From positions 1-64,000 of the forward strand of contig DXXK01000016.1 of NCBI GenBank assembly GCA_019416425.1: DNA of 64,000 bases, in the 5' to 3' direction. Under the pieces are notes generated by a model, which ran no database searches, had not been told where the DNA came from, and saw only the letters and a program-made list of their open reading frames with translations. The position numbers were made by a program, and so were the translations under genes. This DNA comes from Bacteroidales bacterium. Lineage in GTDB: Bacteria; Bacteroidota; Bacteroidia; Bacteroidales; Muribaculaceae. Shown piece after piece: positions 8,275 to 18,300 of this stretch; the first letter of the stretch is position 1; each line of letters begins with the position of its first letter.

Positions 8275-9638
8275 AGTTGATGGAGTCGGCGCTCTGCATA
8301 GTGTCCATGGCGATTGTCACCGCCATCGGGGATGCCGAGGCGGTGAGGGGCATACTGCAGCTCATCGGGCATCAGCCGTCACGGCATGCGCTGTATGCCG
8401 TGACGGGATCTTTCTACAATCCCGGACCATATGGATGCCTGCTGGGCCTGTCATTTGTAACGGCGTTTGCATTGGCGGGAACCCACGGACTCGATACAAA
8501 CGCGAGAGTAGAGAAAGCGTTACGGCTGTATGGGTTCGGTTCCATGCTTGTCATCATGGCTCCGTTGGCCGCGTCGATGAGCCGTACCGGGTGGATAGCT
8601 GCCTTGGTTGGCTGCTCACTGAACCGGCTTCTTAGACGCTATGCCGTCAGGAATGGAAATAAGGATACCGGGACAAACCGGTGCTCCGCAAGAACTCGTT
8701 TGACATGGGTCCTGATTTCGTTGACGGCAGTCGTGGTGTCAGGGGGATTATACGCGGTGAAGGTCCGGTCGGCCCAGGGCCGCTTCCTGATATGGAAATG
8801 CGGGATGAAGGCCGCGCTCCACGCACCTCTCCGGGGTGTCGGCGAGAAATATGCGATCGGCGCCTATGGAGAGGCCCAGGAGCAATATTTCCGGTCCGGT
8901 ACAGGATCCGAGGCAGAGATAATGGCAGCGGGCTCGCCGGAGTATTTCTTCAACGAATACCTGCACATTGCCGTGGCCTACGGAATTCCGGCCTCGGCAG
9001 GATTCGTGGCGTTGCTTGTCTTTGCGTTTACCAATGCCGCTAAAGCAAAGGCATATGGAGCCGCTGCCGGTGTCGTAGCCCTGGCAATCGTCTGCATGGC
9101 CTCCTATCCCTTCGAATCCCGGCTGTGGGTGGCGACGGCATGCTGTCTGGTGACGGGAGCGCTGGCAGCGCCCGGACTCCAGGGAAGATGGTCCATGACG
9201 ATTCGATGGCTGGCTGTCGTGTCGGCGATATTGACGGCATGGCATGTTTGCTCAGCCCTGAAATCCCGCGACCTGAACGAGACCCGGCGTCTTTTCGAAT
9301 ACGGGCGTTCGCTTCAGAAAGAAGGACGTTACGGAGAATCGCAGAAAGTGCTGGCTATGGCAATGAAACAATGCTCCGATTACATGATTCCGGCATTGAT
9401 GTCGAAGAATGCGGACGCCATGGGCGACACGGCTACGGCCAGACAACTCTTGGAGAAGGCTGTGTGGAGATGTCCGGCAAGGATGTATCCACGTTATCTG
9501 CTGATGCTGCATTACGGAAACTGCGGCGACACTGTCCGGATGAGGCTGCAGGCCCGCGGGATTCTTGACATGCCTGTCAAAGTCCACTCCACGGCAACCT
9601 CTGAAATGAGACAGGCGGCACACTTATTGTTGAACTGA
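8238..9638 (+). CDS. O-antigen-ligase-like membrane protein, N-terminally short, with TPR tail
   Basis: The 466-residue protein shows the Wzy/WaaL family signposts: GSFYNPGPYGCLLGL, MSRTGWIAALVG (the 'SRga' motif), GVGEKYAIGAY and FFNEYLHIAVAYGIPASAG. After the last membrane segments (WLAVVSAILTAW) comes a cytoplasmic or periplasmic TPR-like tail (about 350-466: RLFEYGRSLQKEGRYGESQK). Usual Bacteroidales relatives have over 100 more residues of membrane helices before the GSFxNPG motif, so this copy looks shortened. The ATG at 8238 has a GGAGAG site 6-10 nt upstream and lies inside the end of lepB. It may transfer a glycan or lipid group, but no substrate can be read from sequence. Confidence 0.75.
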   Translation: MGKDRQESGTAMKLMESALCIVSMAIVTAIGDAEAVRGILQLIGHQPSRHALYAVTGSFYNPGPYGCLLGLSFVTAFALAGTHGLDTNARVEKALRLYGFGSMLVIMAPLAASMSRTGWIAALVGCSLNRLLRRYAVRNGNKDTGTNRCSARTRLTWVLISLTAVVVSGGLYAVKVRSAQGRFLIWKCGMKAALHAPLRGVGEKYAIGAYGEAQEQYFRSGTGSEAEIMAAGSPEYFFNEYLHIAVAYGIPASAGFVALLVFAFTNAAKAKAYGAAAGVVALAIVCMASYPFESRLWVATACCLVTGALAAPGLQGRWSMTIRWLAVVSAILTAWHVCSALKSRDLNETRRLFEYGRSLQKEGRYGESQKVLAMAMKQCSDYMIPALMSKNADAMGDTATARQLLEKAVWRCPARMYPRYLLMLHYGNCGDTVRMRLQARGILDMPVKVHSTATSEMRQAAHLLLN

Positions 9639-9656
9639 AGATTGACAACTGACAAC

Positions 9657-10775
9657 ATGAACGGTATGATAGATATAGGAAAAATCATCACTATACTGAA
9701 ACTGGCGTCAACGGCGGCACTGCTGGCCGCCGCGGCCGCTTCCTGTTCCGATGCAAAGGATGCGGTCGGCATGAAGGCCGGACGCACCACCGAGCCCAAG
9801 GGGAAGACCGCCAGAGTGGCCGAGGTCACGGTGGCGGAGGCAGTGGAGACCGGGTTCGACCATGAGCTGATGAGCAACGGCAAGGTCAGCGGACATGAAC
9901 AGGCCGAGCTTCGGTTTGACGGCAGCGATGTGATTACGGCCGTATATGTCCGCAACGGACAGAACGTGCGCAAGGGACAGAAACTTGCCGCTATGGACTC
10001 GTTCGGAATCGCCTCGGACCTGGAGAAGGCCCGAACCGCCCTGGCCAAGGCCGAGCTTGACATGAAGGACGCCCTGATCGGCCAGGGATACGACCCCGAC
10101 AATATGGAAGGAGTGCCGCAGAATGTGCTGAGGCTGGCCAAGCTCCGCAGCGGATACACCGATGCCGAGCAGTCAATCGGCACGTTGACGCGCCGGATGG
10201 AGCGCACGGTAATGACAGCACCCTTCGACGGGACGGTAGCTGACCTGACCGGAAAGGCCTTCAGCCGGCCTGACGGGTCGAAACCGGTGATGAGGGTCAT
10301 AGGCGGCAGCAAGGATGTGGTGTTCACCATCCTTGAGAACGAACTCAGGGCGGTGCGCCAGGGGGATGGGGTGGAAGTGGTGCCCTATGCCACAGGAGAG
10401 ACATACCGAGGCAGGATATCGGAAATAAATCCTGTCGTGGACGAGAACGGCCTCGTTACGGTCACCGCATCCGTGGCTTCGGCCCGGGGACTGTATGACG
10501 GAATGAACGTGCGCGTCAGCGTGAAGAAGGATATGGGTCGGCAATTGGTGGTACCGAAGTCGGCAGTGGTGCTCCGTACGGGACGCCAGGTGGTGTTCAC
10601 ACTCTCGGACGACGGCGGCAAGGCAATATGGAACTATGTCACCACTGGACTGGAGAACATGACGCAGTACACCGTTACCGAGGGACTGAAACCGGGAGCC
10701 AGGGTGATAGTCAGCGGCAATGCCGAACTTGCACATGAGTCCCCGGTCCGGGTGAAGGCCACAGATAACCGATAA
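9657..10775 (+). CDS. RND efflux periplasmic adaptor (membrane fusion protein)
   Basis: The product is about 372 residues, with a signal ending at ALLAAAAASC (likely lipoprotein). It has the HlyD/AcrA order: beta-barrel start, biotinyl-lipoyl half (DVITAVYVRNGQNVRKGQKL), a short alpha-hairpin (LEKARTALAKAELDMKDALI), the second lipoyl half (MTAPFDGTVADL), then the beta-barrel and membrane-proximal parts (GLVTVTASVASARGLYDGMNVRVSV). It begins 18 nt after the O-antigen-ligase-like gene and precedes two permeases and a TolC-like channel in one tightly packed unit. Earlier TTG and later ATG (9666) starts are possible. Confidence 0.88.
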   Translation: MNGMIDIGKIITILKLASTAALLAAAAASCSDAKDAVGMKAGRTTEPKGKTARVAEVTVAEAVETGFDHELMSNGKVSGHEQAELRFDGSDVITAVYVRNGQNVRKGQKLAAMDSFGIASDLEKARTALAKAELDMKDALIGQGYDPDNMEGVPQNVLRLAKLRSGYTDAEQSIGTLTRRMERTVMTAPFDGTVADLTGKAFSRPDGSKPVMRVIGGSKDVVFTILENELRAVRQGDGVEVVPYATGETYRGRISEINPVVDENGLVTVTASVASARGLYDGMNVRVSVKKDMGRQLVVPKSAVVLRTGRQVVFTLSDDGGKAIWNYVTTGLENMTQYTVTEGLKPGARVIVSGNAELAHESPVRVKATDNR

Positions 10776-10788
10776 GCTGCTGCCGATT

Positions 10789-13700
10789 ATGGTCAAGTTC
10801 CTGTTAGACCGTCCCGTCGCGGTGATCATGAGTTTCCTGGCGTTCGTGATCCTCGGTGTCGTGACCTATTTCTCGATTCCCGTATCACTGTTGCCGGACA
10901 TTGACATCCCGCGCATTACGGTGCGTATCAGTGGCGATGACATGTCGGCGCGTGAGCTGGAGAACACGGCAACCTCGCACGTCAGACGTCAGTTGCAGCA
11001 GGTGGCCGGTGTCTCGGAGATCAGGTCCGTGACACGTGACGGCTCGGCCGTGATATACATGGACTTCGACTACGGCGTGGACATGGACCTGGCGTTCATC
11101 GACGCCAACGAGAAGGTGGACGCGGCCATGAACAGCCTGCCGCGCGAGATGCCGCGGCCCAAGGTAATAAAGTCCAACGTGACCGATATCCCGGCCATGT
11201 ATATGAACCTGACCCTTAGGAATGGCGATGGCGAGGACAACGAGGAGGAGTTCCTGCGGATGGCCTGGACCGCCGACAACACCCTGCGCAGGATTCTGGA
11301 ACAGCTTCCGGAGGTGGCGATGGTGGACATATCGGGCGTGCCGGAGCTTACGCTTGCTATCAGCCCGGACAGGGACAGGATGAAGTCCGCGGGAATCACC
11401 GACGCCGACATTACCACGCTGCTGCAGCGGTCCAACTCCACCCCGGGGTCAATGACCGTGCGTGACGGATACTACGAATACAACATATCCGTATCCAACT
11501 CCCTCGCGTCCGCATCCGATGTGGCCGCGCTTCAGCTGTCGCATTCCGGCAGGATGATACGCCTCGGCGATATCGCGGACATACGCCTGACACAGAAAAC
11601 CCCTGCGGGACTGGCCTACTACAACGGGCGCCGGGCCGTGTCGCTGGCCGTGGTCAAGCAGAACGAGGAGCATATCGACGGTCTTCGGAAAGCTCTGCAG
11701 AGGGTGACGGAGGAGTTTGCCGATCGGTTCCCGGACTATGAGCTGTCCGTGAGCCGCGACCAGACACAGCTGCTGGACGCAACCATGTCAAGCCTGATTC
11801 AGAATCTGGCGCTCGGTCTCATACTTGTGTTCATCGTGACGGCAGTCTTTCTGGGCGACCTAAGGACGCCCTTCGTGATCGGAATCTCGATTATGGTGGC
11901 TCTGGCCCTGACCTCGCTGATGTTCTATCTGTTCGGGGTCTCCCTCAATATCGTGTCGGTGTCAGGTCTGATACTGGCTGTAGGCATGATGATCGACAAC
12001 TCGGTCATCGTGACGGAAAACATCACGCAGTACCGCGCCAAGGGACTCGGACTGCGTGACGCGTGCGCCGGAGGCACATCGGAGATGATAACCCCGTTGC
12101 TAAGCTCCACCCTCACCACTGTGGCTGTCTTCGTGCCGCTGATATTCATGAGCGGTATCGCCGGCGCGATATTCGCCGACCAGGCTTTCTCCATCACGGT
12201 CGGTCTGGCCATGTCGTATGTGGCCGGTATCGCACTGCTCCCCGTTCTGTACCGCCTGTTCTTCACGGACCGTAAGGGGAACGAGCGTCAGCTAAGACAG
12301 ACAATAAGGCTGGATGACGCGCTCGACCGTCTGTACGGCCGGATATACGCACGTATGTTCCGGCGTAAATGGCTATGGCTGCTGGCCTCTGTCCTGACAA
12401 TACCGGCAGCAATCCTGCTGTTCGTCTCCCTCAGGACGGAGAAGATCCCGGCCATCGAGCATTCCGAGGCCATGGCAAGGATTGAATGGAATGAACCGGT
12501 GGACGTGGCTGAGAACGCACGCCGGACAGCTGAGGTGTCTGCGGCTGTCTTGCCCGGAAGTCTGGAGAACTCCGCTGCCATCGGTGTCCAGGACTATCTT
12601 CTGGACAACGGCGGCGATCTCGCGGCCGACGAGGCAGAACTTTATTTCCGAACGGATTCCCCGGAATCAGTCAATGTTGTCCGTGACTCCCTGAGGCTTG
12701 CCGTGGAAACTGCATATCCGAAAGCCTCGGTCAGCTTCTATGCTCCGGACAATGTATTCGAAAAAATATTCGCGTCGACTGCGCCCGACCTGGAAGTAAG
12801 GCTCTTCCCCAAGGAACGGCAGATCGTACCCTCTCCGCAGGAATTCAGGGGCGTCCGCGATGCGTTTGCCGGGAACGTCGGTGTCCCCACCTCCGAACCT
12901 GCCACACGCGTACAGACCGATATCGTCCCCGACCGTGACAGAATCGCGCTGTACAACGTCAATCCATCCGAATTGGACCAGGCGCTTGCCTCGGCCTTCC
13001 GTGACAGGGAAGTCACGACCTTACGTACCTCGGAACGCTATATCCCCATAACCATGCAGACAGCCGGCCATTCCCTGACGTCAACACTCAATTCCATCTT
13101 TGTACGGTCCAATGGACCTGAAGCGGACCATATGGAGTCACGGGAGGGAATGATTCCTGTATCACGCCTGGTCAGCCTGGGAGAGTCGGCCGATTTCAAG
13201 GAAATAACCGCAGGAAAGAACGGCGAGTATCTGTCGCTGGGCTACGACCGAGTCCCTGATCCAGGCGCGGCCGCAAGGGAAATCACCGCCACGCTGAGGA
13301 CAGTTCCTGACTGGGACGGAGAGCTTGGTGGCGCATGGTTCTCATCGCGCGGGATGATCAGGGAAATGATCGTGATTCTGGCTGTGTCGCTGGTGATGAT
13401 GTACTTTATACTGTGCGCCCAGTTCGAAAGCTTCACGCAGCCGCTGATCGTGCTGTTCGAGATTCCGGTGGACACGGCATTCGCGTTGCTGGCGTTGAAA
13501 CTTACCGGAAATTCGCTCAACATAATGTCGGCCATCGGAATTGTGGTAACCTGTGGAATCGTGGTGAATGACTCGATACTGAAACTGGACGCCATCAACA
13601 CATTGCGGCGTCAGGGGATGCCTCTGCTCCGGGCCATCCACACGGCCGGTGTGCGGAGGATCCGCCCGATATTGATGACCTCGCTCACCACAATCATCGC

Positions 13701-13893
13701 GATGGTCCCGATGCTCTTCACCGACGACCTGGGCAGCCTGCTGCAGCGTCCGTTGGCCATCGCGATGATCGGTTCGATGACAGTCGGAACACTGGTGAGC
13801 ATCTTCATAATCCCCATTTTATATTATGTCCTGTACCACCGGAGCAACAATGCCGTGGATGCGGCCAATGCAAATAATAATGGACAAGATTAA
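10789..13893 (+). CDS. RND efflux permease 1
   Basis: The 1034-residue permease starts MVKFLLDRPVAVIMSFLAFV, the usual first helix of AcrB-like proteins, followed by SIPVSLLPDIDIPRITV. Both large periplasmic loops and the internal repeat are present. The helix-4 proton relay region reads ILAVGMMIDNSVIVTENI. The second half ends with GIVVNDSILKLDAIN and RIRPILMTSLTTIIAMVPML. Length and motifs match complete members. It starts 13 nt after the adaptor gene and its last 14 nt overlap the TolC-like gene. The substrate is unknown. Because the operon also encodes a peptide-processing enzyme, peptide or modified-peptide export is a reasonable guess. Confidence 0.93.
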   Translation: MVKFLLDRPVAVIMSFLAFVILGVVTYFSIPVSLLPDIDIPRITVRISGDDMSARELENTATSHVRRQLQQVAGVSEIRSVTRDGSAVIYMDFDYGVDMDLAFIDANEKVDAAMNSLPREMPRPKVIKSNVTDIPAMYMNLTLRNGDGEDNEEEFLRMAWTADNTLRRILEQLPEVAMVDISGVPELTLAISPDRDRMKSAGITDADITTLLQRSNSTPGSMTVRDGYYEYNISVSNSLASASDVAALQLSHSGRMIRLGDIADIRLTQKTPAGLAYYNGRRAVSLAVVKQNEEHIDGLRKALQRVTEEFADRFPDYELSVSRDQTQLLDATMSSLIQNLALGLILVFIVTAVFLGDLRTPFVIGISIMVALALTSLMFYLFGVSLNIVSVSGLILAVGMMIDNSVIVTENITQYRAKGLGLRDACAGGTSEMITPLLSSTLTTVAVFVPLIFMSGIAGAIFADQAFSITVGLAMSYVAGIALLPVLYRLFFTDRKGNERQLRQTIRLDDALDRLYGRIYARMFRRKWLWLLASVLTIPAAILLFVSLRTEKIPAIEHSEAMARIEWNEPVDVAENARRTAEVSAAVLPGSLENSAAIGVQDYLLDNGGDLAADEAELYFRTDSPESVNVVRDSLRLAVETAYPKASVSFYAPDNVFEKIFASTAPDLEVRLFPKERQIVPSPQEFRGVRDAFAGNVGVPTSEPATRVQTDIVPDRDRIALYNVNPSELDQALASAFRDREVTTLRTSERYIPITMQTAGHSLTSTLNSIFVRSNGPEADHMESREGMIPVSRLVSLGESADFKEITAGKNGEYLSLGYDRVPDPGAAAREITATLRTVPDWDGELGGAWFSSRGMIREMIVILAVSLVMMYFILCAQFESFTQPLIVLFEIPVDTAFALLALKLTGNSLNIMSAIGIVVTCGIVVNDSILKLDAINTLRRQGMPLLRAIHTAGVRRIRPILMTSLTTIIAMVPMLFTDDLGSLLQRPLAIAMIGSMTVGTLVSIFIIPILYYVLYHRSNNAVDAANANNNGQD

Positions 13894-15373
13894 GATAATA
13901 TTCCTGGCGGCGGCCATGGCATTGGACACCGTCGCAATGACAGCAGAGTCCAATGTGATGCGGCTGGACCTGAGAACCGCCATACAGATCGCGGCCGACA
14001 GCTCCCTGACGGCTTTCCGCGCACGCAACCTGTACCGGGCCGGGTACTGGCAGTACAGAATGTTCCGTGCCCAGAGGCTGCCCAGCCTCTCGCTCGACGT
14101 GACTCCGGCCCGTTATTACCGCGAGATCACGTCACGCTACGATTACGACAACAATATCGATGTCTACCGGCCTCAGCAGTCATACTCCGCTTCGGCGGGA
14201 CTCAAGGTCTCGCAGAACTTCGACCTTCTGGGCGGTACGTTCTTCGCCGAAACCGACATCGATTACATGCGCAACATCGGAGACAATTCGTTCAGCCAGT
14301 TCCAGTCCGTACCATTCCGTATCGGATACTCCCAGCAGCTTCTGGGATACAATTCTTTCCGCTGGGACAAGAAAATCGAACCGTTGAAATATGAGGCCGC
14401 CAAGAAGGATTTCCTATATAATCTTGAAAGTCTGTCGGAAACGGTGGTTGACTATTATTTCGCACTGGTGATGGCCCGTACGGAATACAGGCTGGCGCAG
14501 GAGGCACTTGCATCGGCCGACACGCTATACACACTGGGCGAGCGCAGGTTCAGGATCGCGGCAATCTCGCAGGCCGATCTGCTGACCCTGAAGCTGGACC
14601 TGGTGAACGCCCGCAACTCGCTCGAGAACTCGCGCATAGCGCTGAAGAGCGCCAACGCCTCGCTGGCCTCGTTCATCGGTCTGGACCAGACGGTGGAAAT
14701 CGAGACGGAGACACCTCCCATGCCCGGATTCTGTTCAGTGACGGAAGCCGACGCCATTGCGATGGCGCGTCAGAACAGCCCGAACGTGCTGAACAGACGC
14801 ACGGAGGTGCTCGAGGCTAAACGCGAGGTGAACAAGACCCGGGTGGAGAACATCTTCTCCGCCTCGGTCAACGCGAGTATCGGATACAATCAGGTGGGGA
14901 ATTCCCTCCCGGCGGCTTACCGGCATCTGCTTCGCCAGGACCTTGTCTCAGTATCGCTGACCATCCCGCTGGTGGACTGGGGTGTGCGTAAAGGGAAGTA
15001 CAACATGGCCGTGAGCAATCTGGATGTAGCCCTGACAGCCGAACGGCAGGAAATGCAGAAACTGGAGGAAGAGGTGGCGCAGACCGTGGACAATTTCAAT
15101 ATCCAGCTGCAGCTGGTGCGTTCGGCCGCCGAGGCCATGGACCTGGCCGATACCGCCTTTGCCCAGACCCAGATGCGTTTCATGATCGGAAAGGCCGACA
15201 TGAACAGTCTGACCCTGGCTTCGCAGCGTCGTCAGGATGCCAACAAGAACTATATCACTTCCTTGAAAAACTATTGGAGCGGTTATTTTAAGCTACGGCG
15301 GCTTACCCTTTATGATTTCGAGCGTGGCATTCCGTTGGCAAGGGCCTTCGATGTAGAGAACAACGTGCGATAA
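13880..15373 (+). CDS. TolC-like outer-membrane channel of the RND pump
   Basis: The product is about 497 residues from MDKIKIIFLAAAMALDTVAM (Sec signal). It shows two OEP repeats: the first has long helices around ARTEYRLAQEALASADTLYTL and SQADLLTLKLDLVNARNSL, the second around AEAMDLADTAFAQTQMRF with NSLTLASQRRQDANKNYI. This periodic Ala/Leu-rich coiled-coil pattern and the two-repeat length are standard for TolC-type proteins. It overlaps the permease-1 gene by 14 nt and the permease-2 gene by 1 nt, so all are translated from one message. A start 12 nt earlier (13868) cannot be excluded. Confidence 0.9.
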   Translation: MDKIKIIFLAAAMALDTVAMTAESNVMRLDLRTAIQIAADSSLTAFRARNLYRAGYWQYRMFRAQRLPSLSLDVTPARYYREITSRYDYDNNIDVYRPQQSYSASAGLKVSQNFDLLGGTFFAETDIDYMRNIGDNSFSQFQSVPFRIGYSQQLLGYNSFRWDKKIEPLKYEAAKKDFLYNLESLSETVVDYYFALVMARTEYRLAQEALASADTLYTLGERRFRIAAISQADLLTLKLDLVNARNSLENSRIALKSANASLASFIGLDQTVEIETETPPMPGFCSVTEADAIAMARQNSPNVLNRRTEVLEAKREVNKTRVENIFSASVNASIGYNQVGNSLPAAYRHLLRQDLVSVSLTIPLVDWGVRKGKYNMAVSNLDVALTAERQEMQKLEEEVAQTVDNFNIQLQLVRSAAEAMDLADTAFAQTQMRFMIGKADMNSLTLASQRRQDANKNYITSLKNYWSGYFKLRRLTLYDFERGIPLARAFDVENNVR

Positions 15374-18300
15374 TGAGGTCTTCCTTTTCCATAATCATCA
15401 TTTTCCTTGCCCTGTCATTGGCCGGAATCATGTTCGTGCCGATGCTGCCTGTCAAGCTGTTTCCATCGCAGACATTGCCGGAAATCAATGTAGACTTCTC
15501 CATGCCGGACAATTCGCCACGTGTTGTGGAGAGCGAGGTCACGAGCAGACTTGAGGGAGCCATGGCGCGTATCCGGGGATTGAAGGAGATAAGGTCCACC
15601 TCCGGCAACGGGACGGGACGTATCACACTGGCGTTCGACCGTAACGCCGATATGAACCGCGCGCGTCTGGAAGTCTCGTCTGTGCTGCGGCAACTGTGGA
15701 GCGATATGCCCGGTTCTTTGTCATATCCCGTCATCTCCTCCCGCCAAGCCTCGGACGATGCGGGAGGTCCCTTTATGACTTGGTCCATATCGGCCGGCAT
15801 GGAATCCGACGCAATCGCACGATATGCCGATGCGGTCCTCAAACCTGCTGTCGCGGATATCGACGGTGTGGCACGGGTGGAGATACGGGGAGCCGTACCA
15901 ATGGAATGGAACCTGGAATACGACGCGGTGCAGCTGCATGAATACGGCATAACCCCGGATGCCATTGCCGAGGCAATCCGAAACCGGTATGGCTCGGAAT
16001 TCATAGGCATTGTCCCTGACGGGGAACGCTGGATTCGTGTGGTATGCAGGGATTCGGAGGACTCCGGAAGTTTCAATCCTCAGGACATCTCAATAGTTAC
16101 GCCCGGAGGCAATGCCGTGCCTCTGTCCAGGCTCGTCACCATACATCACCGTGAGGAGAATCCAACAGGATATTTCAGAATCAACGGCCTGAACTCCATC
16201 TATTTGAACGTCAGCTCCACCAAGGACGCCAATCAACTCGACGTGAGCCGTGCTGTCAGCGGCGTGATACACCGTCTCGGACCTGGCCTTCCGGAAGGAA
16301 TGAAGATAGACCTGTCGTACGACTCTACCGAAAGAATCCGTAAGGAACTGTCCACAATCTATTTCCGTACAGCCTTGACGGTCCTGATCCTGCTGGTGTT
16401 CCTGGTTCTGGTAACACGGAATATCCGCTATATGCTGCTGACCGTGATTAGCCTTGCGGTCAATCTGGCTGTCGCCGTACTGTTCTACAAGTTGTTGCGT
16501 GCCGAGATCCAGCTGTACTCGCTTGCCGGAATCACCATCTCGCTCAACCTGATTATCGACAATATCATCGTGATGTGCGACCATTACATGCGTTGCGGCG
16601 ACCGACGCGCGTTTCCCGCCATATTAGCCGCCACCCTTACAACGGCCGGAGCATTGCTCGTGGTGTTCCTCCTGGATGAGAAATCACGACTGAATCTGGA
16701 GGATTTCGTTACGGTTGTGGTGGTGAATCTCCTTGTCTCGCTGTGTGTGGCCCTGTTTCTGGTGCCGGCACTGGCCGAGCGGATGAGAATCCGGAGGCGG
16801 AGGAAATCACGGTCCAAGACACGAAGGCTGCAGGCCAGGATGCTGCGCTTGTACAGTGCGTTCATCCGGATCGCGGTGCGATGGCGTGTGGCCTTCGTAA
16901 TCGTGATGCTTGGCGTAATCGTGGCGACGGCATGGATGTTCTTCATCGACGTTCGCGACGGCATGTACTGGGGCCGGAACCGGAAGGATGTGTCGATATC
17001 CGTCTGGGCGGAACTTCCCGCGGGATCCACCCTGAGGCAGATGAATGCCGTGATGATGCGGATGGAGGAGTTCCTGGAGGGCTATCCGGGCATACGGCAA
17101 TACCGCACCAGCATCTCAAGCGGACGGGAGGGCTCGATCCGGATATGGTTCGATCCAGAGGTGGAAAAGGGCCCCATTCCACATCGTCTGAAATCGGAAA
17201 TAATCACCCATGCTCTGAGCATCGGTGGCGGTTCGTGGAGTGTCGGGGGTATCGATGACAACGGCTTCGATAATTCCGTGGTGGAGCATGCCGGGAACTA
17301 CCGTATCAGGATGACTGGTCCGGATTATGATATCCTGATGGTCCAGGCTGAACATCTGCGGGACATGCTTATGGCAAATCCCCGTATCAAGGATGTCCTG
17401 ATACGTTCGGAATTCTCGTTCTCCAAGGATTTCTACACGGAGTTCCGTCTGCGCCCCGATATGGATGCGATGCAAAGGGCCGGAATCACGCTTGGAGGTT
17501 TCTACGATGCGTTGACGCCTGTTTTCGGACGTGACATCCCGGCCGGCAGGGTCATGACCGACGGACACCTGGAGAACGTGTCGCTGTCGGCTGGTCAGGG
17601 TCGTGAGTATGATGTATGGGCATTGATGAACATGCCGGTCCAGACTCCCAACGGACTGTTCAAGGTCAGGCAGCTGGCATCCTTGGTGCGCGAGGCCGCT
17701 CCACAGTCTGTGGTAAAGGAAAACCAAAGTTATGTTCTCTGTCTGCAGTATGAATACAGCGGATCTTCCAAAAACGGCGAGAGGATACAGAAGGAAACGC
17801 TGGATGAGATACGTCCCGGACTTCCGTCGGGATACACCGCGGAGATCGCTGCCTACGGCAACGGTCCGGACAGGGGATTCGAACGGTACTGGCTGCTTGC
17901 CATTGTAGCTGCCATCATCTTCTTTCTGTGCGCCATCCTGTTCAACTCGTTGCGTAATCCGTTGGCGGTCATTTTGATGATTCCCATCTCGTACGTAGGC
18001 ATTTTTGCAACCTTCCTGCTCTTTCACCTGAGATTCGACGAGGGTGGTTTCGCGTCATTCATTCTTCTGGGAGGCATCACGGTGAATGCGGCTATTTATA
18101 TAATAAATGAGTATGAGAATATAAGGAGGGAGCATCACGCCATATCAGACATCAGGGCATACATGCTGGCGTTCAGGGCAAAGGTCATACCCATTCTTAT
18201 GACCGTTCTGTCGACGATTCTGGGATTCGTTCTGTTCCTGATTGGTTCCGACAGGGAAGGCTTCTGGTTTCCCCTGGCGGCCGGTACCATCGGAGGCATG

